A stretch of 64,000 bases of DNA from Thiobaca trueperi (GTDB lineage Bacteria; Pseudomonadota; Gammaproteobacteria; Chromatiales; Chromatiaceae): positions 124,001-188,000 of the forward strand of contig NZ_SMAO01000001.1 of NCBI RefSeq assembly GCF_004342175.1, read 5' to 3'. Within the stretch, counting starts at the first letter, position 1. Each line of letters begins with the position of its first letter. Position numbers and translations under genes: made by a program. The notes under the pieces were generated by a model. The model saw only the letters and a list, made by a program, of their open reading frames with translations. It did not search any database and was not told the DNA's origin. This document shows positions 58,708 to 64,000 of the stretch, one piece after another.

Positions 58708-59406
58708 ATGCAGGTGCGCCGGGTACGTGACATCGAGTATCGGCTGTTGCCGGGCACCGAGCGCCGGACGACGGACATCGTGATCGAACGCGATGGCGTC
58801 ATCACGGTGCGTCCGCCCCAACGGATGACGCCGGAGCAGGTGGATGAAACCGTCCTCAGCAAACGGCTGTGGATCTATCGCAATCTGGCTGAATGGCGAG
58901 CACTCAATGCCGCGCGCATCAACCGCGAATGGGTCAGCGGCGAGTCATTTCTGTATCTGGGCAGCCGCTACCGGTTACAGTTGGTCGCCGCGCAGGATGA
59001 ACCGCTCAAGCTCAAGGATGGCCGTTTCTGTCTGCGGCGTTCGGTGGTCGAGGCCGGCGAGGCGCATCAGGCGTTCGTGACCTTTTACAGCGAAAAGGGT
59101 CTGCCCCGGCTCAGGCAGCGGGCGGTGATTTTAGCGGACAAGGTCGGGGTGTCCGTCGGAACGGTGCAGATCAGGAATCTGGGCTATCGCTGGGCGTCCT
59201 GCCTGACGCAGGGCGATCTGCATTTTCACTGGAAATGTCTGATGGCCCCCTTGACCGTCATCGATTACATCCTGGTCCATGAGCTGTGCCATCTGCATCA
59301 TCGCGACCATTCGGACGCCTTCTGGAACGAGGTCGATAAGGTGTTACCGGATTATCGTGACCGTAAGGAATGGCTGCGGATGCGCGGCGCGGAGCTGGAT
59401 CTTTAG
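58708..59406 (+). CDS. YgjP-like metallopeptidase (DUF45) linked to hsdR
   Basis: A 232-residue zinc metallopeptidase-like protein with HELCH (191-195) and downstream His in HHRDHSDAFW, and RWASCLTQGDLHF before it, as in the YgjP/DUF45 family. It starts right after the hsdR stop, so it belongs to the restriction operon. Such genes are often found in type I operons, but the role there is not known. A strong terminator follows. Confidence 0.88.
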   Translation: MQVRRVRDIEYRLLPGTERRTTDIVIERDGVITVRPPQRMTPEQVDETVLSKRLWIYRNLAEWRALNAARINREWVSGESFLYLGSRYRLQLVAAQDEPLKLKDGRFCLRRSVVEAGEAHQAFVTFYSEKGLPRLRQRAVILADKVGVSVGTVQIRNLGYRWASCLTQGDLHFHWKCLMAPLTVIDYILVHELCHLHHRDHSDAFWNEVDKVLPDYRDRKEWLRMRGAELDL

Positions 59407-59416
59407 GCCCCACAAA

Positions 59417-59444
59417 AAAAAGCCCCGCCGAGGCGGGGCTTTTT
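59417..59444. terminator. Bidirectional terminator between the hsd locus and groL
   Basis: AGCCCCGC (59421-59428) and GCGGGGCT (59433-59440) are perfect arms around CGAG, with a run of A before and a run of T after. It can stop both the hsdR-peptidase transcript (plus) and the groSL transcript (minus). Confidence 0.92.
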
Positions 59445-59466
59445 CAGGCTGGGACAGCGCCAGGGC

Positions 59467-61164
<1,698 letters not shown>

Positions 61165-61183
61165 TCACAGGGACGGAGGACGA

Positions 61184-61474
61184 TCAGCCCTCGACGACAC
61201 CCATGATGTCTTCCTCGCGCATCACCAGGAATTCCTTGCCATCGATCTTGACTTCGGTGCCGGAGTATTTGCCGAAGAGGACGCGGTCACCGACCTTGAC
61301 ATCCAGCGGACGCACGTCGCCGTTCTCCAGGATCTTGCCCTTGCCGACGGCGATGATTTCGCCCTGGATCGGCTTTTCGGTGGCGGAATCGGGGATCACG
61401 ATGCCACCGGCAGTGGTGCGCTCTTCTTCCATGCGACGGACAACGACGCGGTCATGCAAAGGACGGATGTTCAT
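61184..61474 (-). CDS. groS: Co-chaperonin GroES
   Basis: The 96-residue lid of the GroEL chamber. [17 protein letters not shown] at the start, the mobile loop ([16 protein letters not shown]) and [18 protein letters not shown] are typical. It is the first gene of the groSL operon. Confidence 0.98.
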   Translation of the reverse strand: MNIRPLHDRVVVRRMEEERTTAGGIVIPDSATEKPIQGEIIAVGKGKILENGDVRPLDVKVGDRVLFGKYSGTEVKIDGKEFLVMREEDIMGVVEG

Positions 61475-61540
61475 GGATGCTCTCCATTGTGCGGTTGAGA
61501 AATTCGCGGAGTGCAGGCCGGGTCGGAGACAAACCAGCTA

Positions 61541-61567
61541 TTAGCACTCACCTGGAACGAGTGCTAA
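61541..61567. promoter_or_regulatory. CIRCE operator (HrcA binding site)
   Basis: TTAGCACTC-N9-GAGTGCTAA, both arms perfect, 67 bases upstream of the groS start. It matches the known CIRCE consensus, so heat-shock repression by HrcA is expected. It touches the -10 region of the putative promoter. Confidence 0.97.
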
Positions 61568-61594
61568 TGGTAGAGGGAAATCGTCGGGTGTCAA
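61567..61594 (-). promoter_or_regulatory. Putative sigma-70-type promoter of groSL
   Basis: On the minus strand TTGACA (61589-61594) and TACCAT (61567-61572) are separated by 16 bases, directly upstream of the CIRCE. A sigma-32 match is poor, which fits repression by HrcA as the main control. Confidence 0.7.
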
Positions 61595-61733
61595 GTTTTT
61601 GATCGGGACAATCGCATGAATGCCGATGTCGTGAGCGCCGAAAAAATTTTTGACGGTCGATCCTCTGTCAGGGATCCGTTCGTAGTGAATTGATTTTTCA
61701 GCATTCCCATGGAATGCGACATATAGCTGCGGC

Positions 61734-62330
61734 TCAGTCGGATTTCTCGGTCAGACGATCCTCGGTGCCGGCGATGAGGTTGCGGATATTGCTGCGATGG
61801 CGCCAGATCAGGAGCCCGGTAATGACGAGCTGCATGCCGATCAAGGCCTGATCGGACCAGAACAGCCAGACGATTACCGGCGCCAGGGCCATGGAGATGA
61901 GCCCGGAGAGCGAGGAAATTTTCAGCACCTTGGCGACGAACAACCAGATGGCCGCGACACAGAGTCCGATCGGCCAGTAGAGCCCGAACTGCACGCCGAG
62001 CGCGGTCGCGACGCCCTTGCCGCCCTGAAAACGGAAAAAGACCGGATAGAGATGGCCGATGAAGGCAGCCAGACCGATACCCGCCAGGGTCAGCGGATCA
62101 ACCCCGAGCAGATGTCCGGCAAGCATCGGGATCAGACCCTTGAGGCTGTCGCCGACCAGTGTGATGGCAGCGGGCCGCTTGCCGCCGATGCGCAGCACAT
62201 TGGTCGCGCCAGGGTTGTTGGAGCCCTGGGTGCGCGGATCCGGCAGACCCATGAGGCGGCAGACGATAATGGCGCTGGAGATGGAGCCCAGCAGATAGGC
62301 GGCGACGATAAGCAGGATGGATGTCAGCAT
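61734..62330 (-). CDS. plsY: Acyl-phosphate:glycerol-3-phosphate acyltransferase
   Basis: A 198-residue membrane enzyme that makes lysophosphatidate from acyl-phosphate (supplied by PlsX). The three PlsY motifs are seen: LGSISSAIIV, QGSNNPGATNVLRIGGKR and HLYPVFFRFQGGKGVATALG. It diverges from folB with a 63-base shared upstream region, a pairing common in proteobacteria. Confidence 0.95.
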   Translation of the reverse strand: MLTSILLIVAAYLLGSISSAIIVCRLMGLPDPRTQGSNNPGATNVLRIGGKRPAAITLVGDSLKGLIPMLAGHLLGVDPLTLAGIGLAAFIGHLYPVFFRFQGGKGVATALGVQFGLYWPIGLCVAAIWLFVAKVLKISSLSGLISMALAPVIVWLFWSDQALIGMQLVITGLLIWRHRSNIRNLIAGTEDRLTEKSD

Positions 62331-62393
62331 GGGTGGCAGTGGACCGGGGATGGTGAGTCAGGTCAAGATGACGGATCGGCCTGAATCATATCA

Positions 62394-62765
62394 TTGGAGT
62401 TTACCCTGGACATCGTCTTCATCCGTGGTCTGCGTATCGAGACCACCATCGGCATCCACGCCTGGGAGAAGCACATCCGCCGCCCGGTCGTGCTTGATCT
62501 GGAGCTGGCAAGCGATATCGCCCGCGCCGCTGCAACCGACCGCATCGTCGACGCGCTGGATTATGAGGCCGTCACCCAACGCCTGATCCGCGAGGTTTCG
62601 AGCAACCGCTTCGAGCTGGTGGAGACCCTCGCCGAACGCTGCGCCACCATTCTGCGCGATGAATTCGGCATCCCCTGGCTGCGGCTCAGTCTCAACAAAC
62701 CGGGCGCGGTCGGTGAAGGAATCGATGTCGGCGTGATCATTGAGCGCGGGCAGAGGTCGGACTGA
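62394..62765 (+). CDS. folB: Dihydroneopterin aldolase
   Basis: Folate synthesis: cleaves dihydroneopterin. A protein of about 120 residues with VFIRGLRIETTIGIHAWEK, the base-pocket Glu in FELVETLAERC and LNKPGAVGEGIDVGVIIER, typical of FolB. The TTG at 62394 is the first possible start but has no ribosome-binding site. A CTG at 62406 would begin LDIVFIRG, the usual family start, and has GGAG (62396-62399) at a good distance, so the true start may be that CTG. Confidence 0.9.
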   Translation: MEFTLDIVFIRGLRIETTIGIHAWEKHIRRPVVLDLELASDIARAAATDRIVDALDYEAVTQRLIREVSSNRFELVETLAERCATILRDEFGIPWLRLSLNKPGAVGEGIDVGVIIERGQRSD

Positions 62766-62786
62766 CTGCCGCCTGGAAGGCCGTCA

Positions 62787-62883
62787 ATGGACAGGATTAA
62801 CAGGATGCTCCAAGATTAACAGGATTAAAAACAATTCGTTACAAATCCTGTCCATCCTGCGAAATCCTGTTAATCCTGTCCAT
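62787..62883. repeat. GACAGGATT palindromic repeat, copy 7
   Basis: A 97-base copy between folB and the SOUL gene: ATGGACAGGATTAACAGGAT on the left, AATCCTGTTAATCCTGTCCAT on the right. It is preceded by GGCCGTCA as in copies 4 and 6. Confidence 0.9.
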
Positions 62884-62923
62884 TTGAGGCATGTATCAGG
62901 TATCAATTTTTCAGAAAGTCAAC

Positions 62924-63562
62924 TTAATCGTCCGCCACATCCATCAGAATCTCGTTGCGACGCAGAAAGCCGGGGGTGAAGGGATCGTTGTAATAGGCAT
63001 AGACCGGCGCTGCCAGCGGACGCAGGTCACGGGCTTTGAGCCAGTCGCGCAGTGCCGTTTCCTGTGCGGCGATCAGATCGTCCGTGGTGCGGCCGCTGAA
63101 ACGCACGACCGCACGCCGCTGCGCCGGCATCTCGCGCAGCCGCACCTCGTCAGTGGCGGGAGCGGGCAGGGTGTCGAGTTTATAGCCGGCGGGCATGATG
63201 AACTGCACGACCCATTCGCCGTCCGCATCCTGAGACTGGGTCACGGGCGCGGTCATGGCAATCCGTTCGGCGCGCTGCTGCGTCACCGGGGCGGTCATGG
63301 CGACCCGGTCGCCTGCGCGCTCTTTGGCGAAGATATAGCCAGCAAGCGGCGAAAAGCCGGCGCTGAGTGCCTCCCGGCGTTCGCCCCGGCGCGTCACCTC
63401 GGCGACCACCAGGGCCGGATAGTCGCGGATCTCGAATGGGCCGTCCTGCGCCACGACCTGATAAGCAGGCGTCTCCACGTTCTGCACCACGAAGACAAAA
63501 ATAGCCATGGCGACGATGGCAAGCAGGATGATGGCGGCGACAACGATGAGCAGTGTTTTCAT
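62924..63562 (-). CDS. SOUL-family haem-binding-like protein
   Basis: A 212-residue protein with one N-terminal membrane helix or signal anchor (VVAAIILLAIVAMAIFVFVV) and a SOUL domain (ETPAYQVVAQDGPFEIRDYP, RVAMTAPVTQ, VVQFIMPAGYKLDTLP, YAYYNDPFTPGFLRRNEILM). SOUL proteins bind haem in eukaryotes; bacterial roles are unclear. The stop overlaps the start of the neighbouring DUF2452-like gene by four bases, suggesting co-transcription. Confidence 0.88.
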   Translation of the reverse strand: MKTLLIVVAAIILLAIVAMAIFVFVVQNVETPAYQVVAQDGPFEIRDYPALVVAEVTRRGERREALSAGFSPLAGYIFAKERAGDRVAMTAPVTQQRAERIAMTAPVTQSQDADGEWVVQFIMPAGYKLDTLPAPATDEVRLREMPAQRRAVVRFSGRTTDDLIAAQETALRDWLKARDLRPLAAPVYAYYNDPFTPGFLRRNEILMDVADD

Positions 63563-64000
63563 GGTGAGCGAGTAGTGCCAGGGTGATGGGGATGTTCGAT
63601 GCCGCCGATGCGGAGCAACTGAGCAACCAGCTCGCCCGTCTCGTCGGTCGGCGTGGCATGATCGGTCGGCGTCCAGGAATAATCCGTTTCCAGTCGATAG
63701 GAACCGAGAAAGGCGTGCGGTGCGCGTCCACCCCAGTCTTGGGGCGACAGCATCGAAAAGAAGGGTTGACCGTCGGCGCGACGGTAAAGATGGTAGGTCT
63801 TGCCGGGGATGCGCTTGAAGGTGCAGCGGGCGGCGGTCAGCGCCTGGTCCTGCCGTGCGTCGGCCAGAATCTTGCGCGCTTCCGCCTGAAGCAGTTTGAT
63901 CTGATCGGCGATGACGCGCAGTCTGGCTTCGGTGCGGATGCTCAGAATGGACTCGGCCCTGGCAATCTCGGCGGCCAGATCACCGCCATCGAAGGCCGGT
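63559..64000 (-). CDS. DUF2452-like protein (N-terminal end cut by window)
   Basis: The frame is open from the window edge to a stop at 63559, 147 codons. It reads LAAEIARAESILSIRTEARL, then QIKLLQAEARKIL, KTYHLYRRADGQPFFSMLSP and GSYRLETDYSWTP. This matches a small family of uncharacterised bacterial proteins (DUF2452): a helical front part and a conserved YHLYRR...FFSMLSPQDWGG core. The N terminus lies beyond 64000. Confidence 0.8.
   Translation of the reverse strand, partial: PAFDGGDLAAEIARAESILSIRTEARLRVIADQIKLLQAEARKILADARQDQALTAARCTFKRIPGKTYHLYRRADGQPFFSMLSPQDWGGRAPHAFLGSYRLETDYSWTPTDHATPTDETGELVAQLLRIGGIEHPHHPGTTRSP

Noticed and set aside
62924..63562. Doubled MTAPVTQ motif in the SOUL protein as an unusual internal duplication
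   Set aside because: Two such motifs are, as far as I recall, normal for bacterial SOUL proteins.

Overview
The window is a gene-dense, GC-rich gammaproteobacterial chromosome segment. Gene content and local order (def/LysM/dprA/smg/topA; leuCD-leuB-asd-fimV-truA-trpF-trpBA-accD; bioH-bioC-bioD; ilvE next to glnE; frdABCD; ccoG-fixH) fit the Chromatiales, and a purple sulfur bacterium of the Chromatiaceae is my best guess. That placement is inference: no photosynthesis or sulfur-oxidation gene and no rRNA lies in the window.

Layout. 1-6.1 kb: peptide deformylase diverges from a LysM protein, dprA, smg and topA. 6.2-10.1 kb: an AAA ATPase with a C-terminal PD-(D/E)XK-like domain, a membrane J-domain protein and a PilZ protein. 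10.2-13.6 kb: a complete frdABCD operon. 13.6-16.3 kb: a GlgC-like protein lacking key catalytic residues, an endonuclease III-like glycosylase and a methyltransferase. 16.3-31.5 kb: serS, then a long same-strand run for leucine (leuC, leuD, leuB), aspartate-family (asd) and tryptophan (trpF, trpB, trpA) synthesis with fimV, truA and accD. A HindIII-type restriction-modification pair sits inside the leucine genes, between leuD and leuB. 31.7-33.9 kb: ccoG and fixH without ccoNOP. 33.9-37.5 kb (minus): bioD, bioC, bioH, rlmD. 37.8-42 kb (minus): pqiC, pqiB, pqiA and a small membrane protein. 42.1-43.8 kb: murJ and tRNA-Thr(CGU). 44-50 kb (minus): a zinc-finger protein, ilvE, glnE, a YeaD-type mutarotase and a Uma2 protein. 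50.1-59.4 kb: a type I restriction-modification locus (hsdM, hsdS, hsdR, YgjP-like metallopeptidase). Between its hsdS and hsdR lie vapBC and decayed toxin-antitoxin pieces (a DarT-like fragment, a HigB tail, a frameshifted higA). 59.4-64 kb: groL and groS with a perfect CIRCE operator, plsY, folB, a SOUL protein and a DUF2452-like protein cut by the window end.

Two families of intergenic repeats run through the window. One is a roughly 100-base imperfect palindrome built on a GGACAGGATTAACAGGAT core, with seven copies. The other, which I do not recognise, is an element bounded by TTAA and CCGCG inverted ends. Three copies of the second family are composites of two different palindromic modules (A, then B inverted) joined by a short AT-rich spacer. 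One further copy is a lone A module and one is a fragment of B. Its ends often coincide with the stop codon of the neighbouring gene.

The window is mostly housekeeping and biosynthesis, with two defence islands. The clearest points for follow-up are the HindIII-type system embedded in the leucine operon, the composite TTAA element, the degenerate GlgC paralogue and the toxin-antitoxin remains inside the hsd locus.
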